Part shown: positions 29,335 through 37,055 of the stretch, piece by piece | How positions within the stretch are numbered: position 1 is the stretch's first letter | Layout of the letters: each line of letters opens with the position of its first letter | Assembly (NCBI GenBank): GCA_019638275.1 | Contig: JAHBUC010000009.1 | Location: 1-64,000, forward strand | From: Cyclobacteriaceae bacterium | Lineage (GTDB): Bacteria; Bacteroidota; Bacteroidia; Cytophagales; Cyclobacteriaceae | Length of the DNA stretch: 64,000 nucleotides | Reading direction: 5' to 3' | Translations under genes and position numbers: made by a program | The notes under the pieces: generated by a model | The model's database searches: none | The model's input: only the letters and a program-made list of their open reading frames with translations | Told to the model about the DNA's origin: nothing

Positions 29335-29672
29335 GCTGAATATTTTAGCTTCAACACCAGGTTGGGCAGTGCATTCCAAAGCTCATCACGCGTCTCCTTG
29401 GCGTGCACGAGTGCTCTCTTTCCGTATGCCGTGATCTCAAAGAAAAGTTTGGGTCGCCCACGCCTGCTTTCGGTTGCCTCACCTTGTTTCGATTTCAAAA
29501 AGCCTTTCGACTCAAGTCTTCGCAGTGTGATTTGCAAAGCACCAATGGATACCTCGCGCTTAAGCCGCTGTTCAATCTCGTCTTTGATGGTCACCCCGTA
29601 TGCGTTGCCATGCAACACCCCTACGGTAAGGAGAACCACTTCTTCAAATTCGCCAAGCTGGATTTTTTTCAT
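29331..29672 (-). CDS. PadR-family transcriptional regulator
   Basis: 113 residues from the ATG at 29672 (MKKIQLGEFEEVVLLTVGVLHG); the frame upstream to 29771 has no homology-like sequence. Winged helix-turn-helix of the PadR family: GNAYGVTIKDEIEQRLKREVSIGALQITLRRLESKGFLKS and RGRPKLFFEITAYGKRAL, the winged beta-hairpin. PadR proteins repress a neighbouring operon and often themselves; here the target should be the overlapping permease gene. An inverted repeat just upstream (29682-29696) is the likely operator. Confidence 0.9.
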   Translation of the reverse strand: MKKIQLGEFEEVVLLTVGVLHGNAYGVTIKDEIEQRLKREVSIGALQITLRRLESKGFLKSKQGEATESRRGRPKLFFEITAYGKRALVHAKETRDELWNALPNLVLKLKYSA

Positions 29673-29681
29673 GAATAATAC

Positions 29682-29696
29682 TATTACGTAGTAATA
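29682..29696. promoter_or_regulatory. Candidate PadR operator
   Basis: TATTAC-GTA-GTAATA, perfect 6-bp arms, 10-24 bases upstream of the PadR start. An overlapping ATACT...AGTAA symmetry widens it. Position suits autorepression of the PadR/permease transcript. Confidence 0.45.
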
Positions 29697-29833
29697 ATAC
29701 CGGAGGTTGTATAAAAATCCTATTTTATAGTAAAAATCATCCCAACAAGCATCCTTGAGATGGCTCCTCATAAATAAAAGTTGTTAATCAATGCCCACCC
29801 ATTTGGAAAATTGTAAGTAATCCCTCATAATTG

Positions 29834-29859
29834 TACTGTATTAGTTAAGTAATACAGTA
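29834..29859. promoter_or_regulatory. Strong inverted repeat, candidate operator of the YtrABC-like operon
   Basis: TACTGTATTA (29834-29843) and its exact reverse complement TAATACAGTA (29850-29859) with a six-base spacer. It ends 11 bases before the ATG at 29871. The operon carries its own GntR/YtrA-type regulator (31481-31831), the obvious protein to bind here. Confidence 0.65.
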
Positions 29860-29870
29860 AATCAGATATA

Positions 29871-30701
29871 ATGGTTATTATCAACGACTTAGGTTTTAGG
29901 TATTCCGAAAAAGTACAGCCGCTCTTCCAGGAATTGAACTGTGAACTGTCTTCCGGTAGCATTGTTGGACTGTTGGGCAAGAACGGAGCCGGCAAAACAA
30001 CTTTGCTAAAACTGATGATTGGACTGCTGCGCCCTACGGAGGGAACGGTGCGCATTATGGATCAGCAACCGGCTGAACGCGAGCCATCACTGCTGCAGGA
30101 TATGTATTTTCTGCCCGAAGAATTTCATCATCCCAGCGTTACCATCAGGCAATATGCAAAAGCGAATTCCGGATTCTATCCACGCTTTGATCAGGAACTG
30201 CTCAAGCGTTTAATCACCGACTTTGAACTGCCCGAAAACAAACGCCTGAATGAACTGTCCTATGGTCAGAAAAAGAAATTCCTCATTTCGTTTGCGTTAT
30301 CCACGAAATGCCGGCTATTGGTTTTAGATGAACCAACCAACGGATTGGATATACCCTCCAAGTCAATTTTCAGAAGAGTGATGGCCGGATCGTTGGATTC
30401 GGATCAACTGGTGATCATATCCACGCACCAGGTGCGCGATGTGGAAAACCTGATCGACAGGGTGCTCATGCTTGAAAAGGGAAAATTCATCATGCAAAAG
30501 AACATCTATGAGATTGCTTCAAAACTGCATTTCGCCACCACATCATCAGCCGATGGAGAAAATATTTTGTACCGCGAGATGGTACCCGGTGGTTACAAAG
30601 TGATTACACCACAAACAGACGGAAGTTCTTCCGTTGACATTGAATTATTGTTCAATGCGATTTCCAATGGAACCGAAAAAATGAGAGAATATGTCAAATA
30701 A
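29871..30701 (+). CDS. ABC transporter ATP-binding protein (YtrB-like)
   Basis: 276 residues, one ATPase domain: Walker A GKNGAGKT at 36-43, signature ELSYGQKKKFLISFAL, Walker B LLVLDEPTNGLD and an STHQV switch. A C-terminal tail of about 60 residues may pair with the membrane subunit. First gene of a four-gene operon with membrane protein, GntR regulator and an exported beta-rich protein, the layout of Bacillus YtrABC-type systems that respond to cell-wall stress. Overlaps the next gene by 11 bases. Confidence 0.9.
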   Translation: MVIINDLGFRYSEKVQPLFQELNCELSSGSIVGLLGKNGAGKTTLLKLMIGLLRPTEGTVRIMDQQPAEREPSLLQDMYFLPEEFHHPSVTIRQYAKANSGFYPRFDQELLKRLITDFELPENKRLNELSYGQKKKFLISFALSTKCRLLVLDEPTNGLDIPSKSIFRRVMAGSLDSDQLVIISTHQVRDVENLIDRVLMLEKGKFIMQKNIYEIASKLHFATTSSADGENILYREMVPGGYKVITPQTDGSSSVDIELLFNAISNGTEKMREYVK

Positions 30702-31479
30702 TATATTCAGCCGGAAACGTTTTTTGTTGCTCTTCAAGCAGCATTTCATTCACAACGCACAGTTGCTGTTGCTTTCGACAGGCGCTTATGTCGGTGTCAT
30801 CTTCATTGTATTGTCTATTGCCCAGATTGGTATCGATCTTAAACCTCATGGCTTAGAAAACTTCCAGGGTTTCCTGATCGGATTCGTCACGGTGTTTGGC
30901 ATTCTCTATGTCGGTCACGCCTTCCCGGCATTCCGCTCAAAAGAGAGCACGATACATTACCTGATGATACCCGCATCGGTGTTGGAGAAATTTACCTTTG
31001 AGTTTGTCAGCCGGATCGGAATCATCTTGTTAACATTACCCCTGCTGTTTTGGATAACCTTCCACGTGCAGGGATACGTCTTTTCCATATTTACTGAGGA
31101 AACATTCAATGCCATCGGCATACAGAACCTGGTACTGATTGATGATGTGCCGCCTGAATACCAGTTGCTGATTTATTCACTCGTAACAGGTTCCATATTG
31201 TTTGCCCTTTCATTAGCCTTCACCGGTGCCGCGATGTTCACCAAACAACCCTTGGTTAAATCACTTTTTGCTGTTGCGATGGTCGTCATGTTCTTTGTCG
31301 GGTATAGTTACATCGTTATTGAGCACCTGGGGGTGGGACGATACAATCCCCCGGAACACATGTGGTTGATTCCATTACAAGAGGATAACGCGTTGAAGGC
31401 AGTGACCGTTGCACTTTTCGCAGGCACGGCAGTGATGCTCTTCGTGGCATTCCGAAAATTAAAAGAGCGGGAGGTGTAG
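30691..31479 (+). CDS. ABC transporter membrane subunit of the YtrABC-like operon
   Basis: 262 residues with six predicted membrane helices (for example LLLLSTGAYVGVIFIVLSIAQIG, FQGFLIGFVTVFGILYVG, LLIYSLVTGSILFALSLAFTGAAMF, SLFAVAMVVMFFVGYSYIVI). It has no large soluble domain and fits ABC-2-like permeases of regulatory transporters, with a conserved-looking PAFRSKESTIHYLMIPAS loop. Overlaps the ATPase gene by 11 bases and is followed after 1 base by the regulator, so co-translated. Confidence 0.8.
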   Translation: MSNNIFSRKRFLLLFKQHFIHNAQLLLLSTGAYVGVIFIVLSIAQIGIDLKPHGLENFQGFLIGFVTVFGILYVGHAFPAFRSKESTIHYLMIPASVLEKFTFEFVSRIGIILLTLPLLFWITFHVQGYVFSIFTEETFNAIGIQNLVLIDDVPPEYQLLIYSLVTGSILFALSLAFTGAAMFTKQPLVKSLFAVAMVVMFFVGYSYIVIEHLGVGRYNPPEHMWLIPLQEDNALKAVTVALFAGTAVMLFVAFRKLKEREV

Positions 31480-31480
31480 T

Positions 31481-31831
31481 ATGCAATTTCAGGAAGGCAA
31501 AAGCATTTTTCTGCAGATAGCAGATACCATTACCGAAAAGGTAGTGAGTGGCGAGTTTCCCGCTGGCGAAAAGATCCCTTCTGTGAGAGAACTGGCTGCT
31601 GAAATGGGTGTGAATCCGAATACCGTGATGCGCACCTATAGTGAACTTCAGGCGATGAACATCATTGAAAATCAACGCGGCATCGGGTACTTCGTAAATC
31701 CCGAAGCGAAAAGCATTATTCTCAAAGACAAGAAGCAGGAATTCTTCAATAAAGTCTTACCCGAATTTCTCAGGCAGGCGGCCCTGCTCGGCATTAGTGC
31801 CGATGAGTTAAAAAAACATCTTGAATCTTGA
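31481..31831 (+). CDS. GntR-family regulator, YtrA type
   Basis: 116 residues: winged helix-turn-helix of the GntR family (IFLQIADTITEKVVSGEFPAGEKIPSVRELAAEMGVNPNTVMRTYSELQAMNIIENQRGIGYFV) and a short helical tail for dimerisation, without a ligand-binding domain. This is the YtrA subgroup, encoded with its own ABC transporter. It should bind the inverted repeat at 29834-29859 and control the whole operon. Confidence 0.93.
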   Translation: MQFQEGKSIFLQIADTITEKVVSGEFPAGEKIPSVRELAAEMGVNPNTVMRTYSELQAMNIIENQRGIGYFVNPEAKSIILKDKKQEFFNKVLPEFLRQAALLGISADELKKHLES

Positions 31832-31841
31832 ACGGAACACT

Positions 31842-32516
31842 ATGAAGCTCAGTAATAAAATACTTATCGGATTTTTTGGGTTCATCTTTATTTACCTGAC
31901 TGCAGCATTTGCTGAGTTGAGGCTGAATGGCATACCCAACTTTATTAATGACACGAACAGCATGGCCGAGACGGTAGATCTCGAAGCTGTTTCTTATCTT
32001 ATAATCAAGGACGTTGATAAAAATGTGCAGGTAATCGGATCGGATCGTCCGCGATTAGAAGTTCGCAGCTTCTCTGGCGACTGGTTAGCAAAATTGACGT
32101 ATTCGGTTTCGGGCGATACGCTCACGCTTTCAAATCTTCATGCAGCAAACACGAATATCAGAGTCTCTGTATTCGTACCTAAAGCACAACTAAAAGAAGT
32201 TGCCGTAAACACCGCTTCGGCTACGGTGAAAGGGCTACAGCAAAATCGGTTACACCTTTCACAAAAGTCGGGAAGCATTTGGCTAAGGGATTGCCAACTA
32301 ACAAAAATGGAAATTGAACTGGAGCAGTCGTATTTAGAAGTATCGGGCACAGTGTTGGATACCTTGTCGGCACAGCTTGATAAATCACAAGTAAACATCC
32401 TCTCCCCTGTCGGCATCTTACAAGGTTCACTAAAAAACAGTGCTTCCATGCGGCTGAACGATCTAGAAGAGATTCAAATAAAGAAAGATAAAAGCAGCCG
32501 ACTGCTCTTGTATTAG
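31842..32516 (+). CDS. Exported GIN/DUF2807-like beta-helix protein
   Basis: 224 residues from the ATG at 31842; the longer frame from TTG 31821 overlaps the regulator stop and adds nothing. One N-terminal membrane anchor (ILIGFFGFIFIYLTAAFAEL), then a repetitive beta-rich region (DVDKNVQVIGSDRPRLEVRS, LTLSNLHAANTNIRVSVFVP, VNTASATVKGLQQNRLHLSQ, KSGSIWLRDCQLTKMEIEL) like the head of DUF2807/GIN proteins. Such proteins often accompany envelope-stress operons in Bacteroidota. Faces the periplasm; function unknown. Confidence 0.65.
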   Translation: MKLSNKILIGFFGFIFIYLTAAFAELRLNGIPNFINDTNSMAETVDLEAVSYLIIKDVDKNVQVIGSDRPRLEVRSFSGDWLAKLTYSVSGDTLTLSNLHAANTNIRVSVFVPKAQLKEVAVNTASATVKGLQQNRLHLSQKSGSIWLRDCQLTKMEIELEQSYLEVSGTVLDTLSAQLDKSQVNILSPVGILQGSLKNSASMRLNDLEEIQIKKDKSSRLLLY

Positions 32517-32662
32517 ATTCAAAGGTCGCAGGTATTGTAACAAGAAATCAGAAAAATCTTCTACGCTGTAAAGTAGTCTGTTGTGAGCGCTTTCAATCAT
32601 CCATACCACTCTCAAAGGGAGGCCCTGCCTCCAACTCAAAACAAAAATTCCGAATCTACTTT

Positions 32663-32686
32663 GTATTTAAAAGTACTTTTAAATAC
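32663..32686. promoter_or_regulatory. 24-bp perfect palindrome, candidate operator of the export cluster
   Basis: The left half is GTATTTAAAAGT and the right half its exact reverse complement ACTTTTAAATAC, with no spacer. The right half also forms a tandem direct repeat: TACTTTTAAA at 32674-32683 and 32684-32693. It ends 36 bases before the ATG at 32723, the first gene of the export cluster. No regulator gene lies in the cluster itself. Confidence 0.6.
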
Positions 32687-32722
32687 TTTTAAACGCGGGC
32701 AAAACCATGAACGCACTACTCC

Positions 32723-33613
32723 ATGAATATTGAAATATCCGGGCTTTCTAAAATTTACCCCAACGGACATGCGGCCATTAAAAACATTAATCTTCAGATC
32801 GGAAGCGGCATGTTTGGATTGCTTGGACCAAACGGTGCCGGGAAGTCGAGCTTCATGCGGATACTGGTTACGGTACAAAAAGCAACTTCAGGAACGATTT
32901 TGATGGATGGCATGGACATCAATACACACCGGCATGAAATCCGGAAACTGATCGGGTACCTGCCTCAAGACTTCACATTTTTTTCAAAACTAAAAACGTG
33001 GGAGTTTTTGGATTACGCAGCGCAACTGGCCACATCATTAAAAAGAAAAGAACGGTTAGCTAAAGTTGATAAACTACTGGACCAAGTAGGATTGCTGGAT
33101 GTTCGCGACCGGATGGCCAACAAACTTTCGGGTGGGATGAAGCGAAGACTGGGAATTGCCCAGGCACTTATTGGCGAACCCCGGTTGTTGGTTATTGATG
33201 AGCCAACCACCGGCCTTGACCCGGAAGAACGCATTCGTTTCAGAAACATTCTCTCCGATCTGAGTCAAAAGGACGTCACGATTATACTCTCCACCCATAT
33301 TGTTGGGGACATCAGCAGTACCTGCCATAACATGGCGATGCTCAACAAAGGTGAAGTGGCGTTCAAAGGTTCTCCCGAAGGGATGATCGAGCAGGTGCGC
33401 GGCCATGTGTGGCAGATTCTGTTAGCCGATGATGAGTTTGATACTATAAAAGCAAAGTATCCGGTGGTATCCACCATCCCGACCGAGGGAAAATGGGAAG
33501 TGCAAGTGATTGCCAACCATCAGCCACACCCGGAAGCGAAAGTGGCTAATCCGAACCTGGAACACGCGTATGTATTTTTTATGGAGAATGAATTTGGTGT
33601 ATCGCTGGTATGA
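32723..33613 (+). CDS. ABC transporter ATPase of the RND/ABC export cluster
   Basis: 296 residues, one ATPase domain: Walker A GPNGAGKS at 35-42, Q-loop YLPQDF, signature KLSGGMKRRLGIAQAL, Walker B LLVIDEPTTGLD, switch STHIV. The C-terminal 70 residues (HVWQILLADDEFDTIKAKYPVV ... NLEHAYVFFM) recur in the ATPase domain fused to the RND pump at 42854-47593 (HEKVWEFHLTPDEFEVEK ... NLEDAYLWLM). The two are therefore paralogues and could pair as a heterodimer. Its stop overlaps the permease start as ATGA. Confidence 0.92.
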   Translation: MNIEISGLSKIYPNGHAAIKNINLQIGSGMFGLLGPNGAGKSSFMRILVTVQKATSGTILMDGMDINTHRHEIRKLIGYLPQDFTFFSKLKTWEFLDYAAQLATSLKRKERLAKVDKLLDQVGLLDVRDRMANKLSGGMKRRLGIAQALIGEPRLLVIDEPTTGLDPEERIRFRNILSDLSQKDVTIILSTHIVGDISSTCHNMAMLNKGEVAFKGSPEGMIEQVRGHVWQILLADDEFDTIKAKYPVVSTIPTEGKWEVQVIANHQPHPEAKVANPNLEHAYVFFMENEFGVSLV

Positions 33614-36600
33614 TGTCGATTAAAAACATACTGACCATCTCATCATACGAGTCGAAGGTGCTTTGGCGGAATTGGTTTTTCCGGATTGTTGCACTGGCTG
33701 GTGTTGGCTTCGTTACCATTTTTAACCTGGCCATGTTTTCGGAGATTGATACACCCGAGTGGGGTGACCTGTCCAACGGCTGGATCCTCCCCTACGCGAG
33801 CCTGCTCCTGATCAGCATACCGCAGGCCGCTGCCGTTATATTTTTGGCAACTGGGTTGATTAAGAAAGATAAAAAGCTGGATACGAATGAAGTCTTCTTT
33901 GTTCGGCCAATCTCCAACCTGGATTACGTCATCGGAAAAGCACTGGCGCTGTTTAAACTTTTTTTCCTTTTAAACTTCGTTCTGCTTGTCATTCCATTGA
34001 TTGTGGGGTTAACCAACCCGTTTGCCACCATTAACCCGATGGCCTTTATCCTTTATCCACTGCTCACCAGCATTCCAAGCATTATATTTACTACGGGAAT
34101 TGCCTTCCTTCTGGTCACGGTTATCCGGAATCAACCCATCACGATTGTGTTGCTCATTGGGTTGGCGGGAGTTCAATTGATTTATTATTTCGATAAGTTC
34201 TCCAACATCCTGGATTTTATTTCGTTCCGGCTTTCCATGCTGGCATCCGAAATGACCGGCTTCGTTGATATCGGATTCGCGCTGTGGCAACGAATATTTT
34301 ATTTGGTTACAGGCATCGCGTTTCTATTCATCACCGCATTTCTCCTGGATCGGTTGTCGGGTCATAAGGCAGCCCACAAGGCTACGGCCTTAACCGGTTT
34401 AGCGCTCCTTCTTCTCTCCTCTTTTATAATGGTCAATCTTTGGACGATGCGGCAAGAGCCCATCGCCACACGGCACGAGATGATAGTCGTTAATGGCAGA
34501 TGGACGAATGTATCCAACATTGAGATCGCCAGGCATGCTATCACACTGGAGTGGGTGGGCAACGAGATCATCAGTACGTCAGATATGCTGGTAAAAAACA
34601 ACACCCGTGCGTTGCTCGATACCATCTACTTTACCTTGAATCCAGGGTTGATGGTTGATGCCATCTTGCTGAACGATAAACCAATAGCGTTTAACAGAGA
34701 CATGCAAATTATTTTTCTTAGCCAAGGCATCCGTATTGAGCCGGGGAAGGAAGCAAACGTTCGGATAAACTATCACGGTGCGATACTGGAATCAGCCGCA
34801 CACCTGGACGTTGACCAGAAACGGTATGAGGAGGCCAATGATTTCCTCATGTTCTCCCTGCCGAAAAAGTATGCCTTTCTCGAGGACGATTATGCATTAC
34901 TGACCAAGGATGTACTGTGGTACCCGGATACAGAAGTGGGTTATAACCGGATATCCGCTTCGAAGAAAAGGCAGTCCTTCATTGATTTCGAATTAAACGT
35001 GAAAGTACCTGCAGGCCAAATGCCAATTTCACAGGGCGAAGTAGTCATCACAGGCGACACCTACCAGTTCAAACCAGAATACCCGCTGCCTCACATTTCA
35101 CTTGTCATTGGGGCGTATCAGAAAAAAGAGATCACCGTAGATAGCGTTACCTATTCCGTATTTCATTATCCCAAAAACGATTTCTTCCTGCAACGACTCA
35201 ACCACCTTGGCGATACACTCAGCTACCTGATCACCGATGTTGTCAACGAATATGAACACGCTCAAAAAATTGTCTATCCTTTTAAAAGGATGCAGTTTGT
35301 TGAAGTGCCGCTTCCGTTTACGGCATACAATAAAATCTATGAAAGTCACCAGGCGTTTTTACAACCCGAGACTGTTTTTTGGCCGGAGGAAGGTGGCGAA
35401 ATAAGGCAGTTTGATTTCAGGCGACAACTGAAAGACATGAATACCCAAGCTGCTAAAACAAATCAAGTGCTGACGGATAAGCAAAAGCAAGCCAACATTT
35501 TCAATGACCTGATCAGGAAAGTGTTTACGAAACAGATTGGCGAAAAATGGGTGTTTGATGGTAATAATGTCGACAATCCAGACTATTCCCTTTTTCCAAA
35601 TTATTATGATTTTAATTCAGGAATTGTAAGCCAGGACTGGTCGTTGCTAAACCGGAGTATGGCCACCTACCTGAGAAATGACAAGCAAGTACAGAATGAC
35701 TATTCAAGGAACATAAATGGAATCTCGTTCACGGAAGAATGCAATGATCTCATGCGCACTTCTTCCATGACAAAAATCCTCACAGAAGCTGAGTTCAGTA
35801 AAATCAACAAATCGGTAACGCTGAAAAGCCAATACCTCTTCTCCTACCTCGGCCAAACGATAGGTGAAATCAATTTCAAGTCTTTCCTGTATGAATGGGT
35901 GAATACGCACCAGCATCAACTTAGTCGCTACGAAGACTTCAGGAAGGAGATGCTCTCCCGATTCAACATGGATATTGACCCGATCATCCGCAAGGTGTAT
36001 TCGGAAACTTCGCAGCCCGCTTTCGAAATTGAAGATGTTCAAAAATACGAAGTCATGGATGGTGACCGAAAGCGCTACCAGGTACTGATTCAGGTGAAAA
36101 ACTCCGGAAGCAGTGATGGCGTGCTCGAACTTAAATTCAACAGCAAAGAAAACACGGATGAAGGTTACTATGCCAAGGTAAATGAAGAAGTGAAAGAAGA
36201 AGCCCCGGGCAAGTTGTCGGTGATCAAACAGGGAGAGACCAAGCTTCTTGGATTTGTGCTGGATGAAAAACCGAATACCGTTGCGATCAATACCATCATT
36301 TCCAGAAATATACCTTCGGTGATCAACATTGCCATGGGAACATTGTCAAAGCGTGAGGGCGGTCTTCTCTTTGATGGAGAACGGGTTGTGGAGCATAAAA
36401 AAGAATCGACTCATTACGAGGTGATCATCGATAATGAGGATCCGGGTTTCAGCAGCTTCAGCCCCATTAAGCCAACTATGCTGAGGGCCTTTATCGATAG
36501 CAGAAAAGATGTTGAGCAAAAGTATTTTGGAGAGTGGGATAGCTCCTACGCCCTTTGGCTGGCGACAACCGGATCCGATTTTTATGGCAGTGTTATCCGC

Positions 36601-36939
36601 TCAGCACATTTCACCCGATCTGGAACTGGCCAAAAAATCGCGACCTGGACTCCTGCGCTCAAGGAAGAAGGCTTCTATGACATTTACGTTTATATGCGGG
36701 GTAAAAATCAAAACACATGGATGGGGCGTAATAGTGATGGCAGGCAATTCGATTATCACTATATCATTCACAACAGTGACGGTACGGATAACATCAAATA
36801 CAACATTACCAATGCAGAGCCAGGATGGAACTACCTGGGTTCGTACTATTTCAACAAAACCGGTGGAAGTGTTTCGTTAACAGATAAATGCGACCTCTGG
36901 ACAGTATATGCGGATGCAGTTAAATGGGTGAAGCAATAA
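33610..36939 (+). CDS. ABC-2 permease fused to M1-like and golvesin-like extracytoplasmic domains
   Basis: 1109 residues. Residues 1-285 hold an ABC-2-type permease with about seven membrane helices (FRIVALAGVGFVTIFNLAMF, YASLLLISIPQAAAVIFLATGL, FFLLNFVLLVIPLIVGL). The remaining ~820 residues should be extracytoplasmic. About 290-850 resemble the M1-aminopeptidase-like domain fused to some Bacteroidota permeases (beta-sandwich, then FVEVPLPFTAYNKIYESHQAF), but there is no HExxH, so it is not a zinc peptidase. About 944-1109 look like a golvesin/xanthan-lyase C-terminal domain (EGFYDIYVYMRG, YHYIIHNSDGTDNIKYNI, GWNYLGSYYFN, VYADAVKWV), usually a binding module. Overlaps the ATPase gene by 4 bases. 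Confidence 0.8.
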   Translation: MMSIKNILTISSYESKVLWRNWFFRIVALAGVGFVTIFNLAMFSEIDTPEWGDLSNGWILPYASLLLISIPQAAAVIFLATGLIKKDKKLDTNEVFFVRPISNLDYVIGKALALFKLFFLLNFVLLVIPLIVGLTNPFATINPMAFILYPLLTSIPSIIFTTGIAFLLVTVIRNQPITIVLLIGLAGVQLIYYFDKFSNILDFISFRLSMLASEMTGFVDIGFALWQRIFYLVTGIAFLFITAFLLDRLSGHKAAHKATALTGLALLLLSSFIMVNLWTMRQEPIATRHEMIVVNGRWTNVSNIEIARHAITLEWVGNEIISTSDMLVKNNTRALLDTIYFTLNPGLMVDAILLNDKPIAFNRDMQIIFLSQGIRIEPGKEANVRINYHGAILESAAHLDVDQKRYEEANDFLMFSLPKKYAFLEDDYALLTKDVLWYPDTEVGYNRISASKKRQSFIDFELNVKVPAGQMPISQGEVVITGDTYQFKPEYPLPHISLVIGAYQKKEITVDSVTYSVFHYPKNDFFLQRLNHLGDTLSYLITDVVNEYEHAQKIVYPFKRMQFVEVPLPFTAYNKIYESHQAFLQPETVFWPEEGGEIRQFDFRRQLKDMNTQAAKTNQVLTDKQKQANIFNDLIRKVFTKQIGEKWVFDGNNVDNPDYSLFPNYYDFNSGIVSQDWSLLNRSMATYLRNDKQVQNDYSRNINGISFTEECNDLMRTSSMTKILTEAEFSKINKSVTLKSQYLFSYLGQTIGEINFKSFLYEWVNTHQHQLSRYEDFRKEMLSRFNMDIDPIIRKVYSETSQPAFEIEDVQKYEVMDGDRKRYQVLIQVKNSGSSDGVLELKFNSKENTDEGYYAKVNEEVKEEAPGKLSVIKQGETKLLGFVLDEKPNTVAINTIISRNIPSVINIAMGTLSKREGGLLFDGERVVEHKKESTHYEVIIDNEDPGFSSFSPIKPTMLRAFIDSRKDVEQKYFGEWDSSYALWLATTGSDFYGSVIRSAHFTRSGTGQKIATWTPALKEEGFYDIYVYMRGKNQNTWMGRNSDGRQFDYHYIIHNSDGTDNIKYNITNAEPGWNYLGSYYFNKTGGSVSLTDKCDLWTVYADAVKWVKQ

Positions 36940-36940
36940 A

Positions 36941-36982
36941 GCAGTAGGCAGTAGGCAGTAGGCAATAGGCAATAGGCAAAAG
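36941..36982 (+). repeat. Heptanucleotide tandem repeat
   Basis: Three GCAGTAG units, two GCAATAG and one GCAAAAG, seven bases each, beginning 1 base after the permease stop; imperfect units (CAGTAAC, AGTAAGC) follow. It sits between the permease and the TolC gene, 73 bases before ATG 37056. Slipped-strand changes here would alter spacing, not reading frames. Confidence 0.85.
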
Positions 36983-37055
36983 CAGTAACAGTAAGCAAAG
37001 CAGGCACTAAACAATAGAATCAAATCCGTAACAATACACTTCAAACTTTACCTCC

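Noticed and set aside
36941..36982. CRISPR-like repeats
   Set aside because: Seven-base units in direct contact without spacers; a simple tandem repeat, and no cas gene is present.
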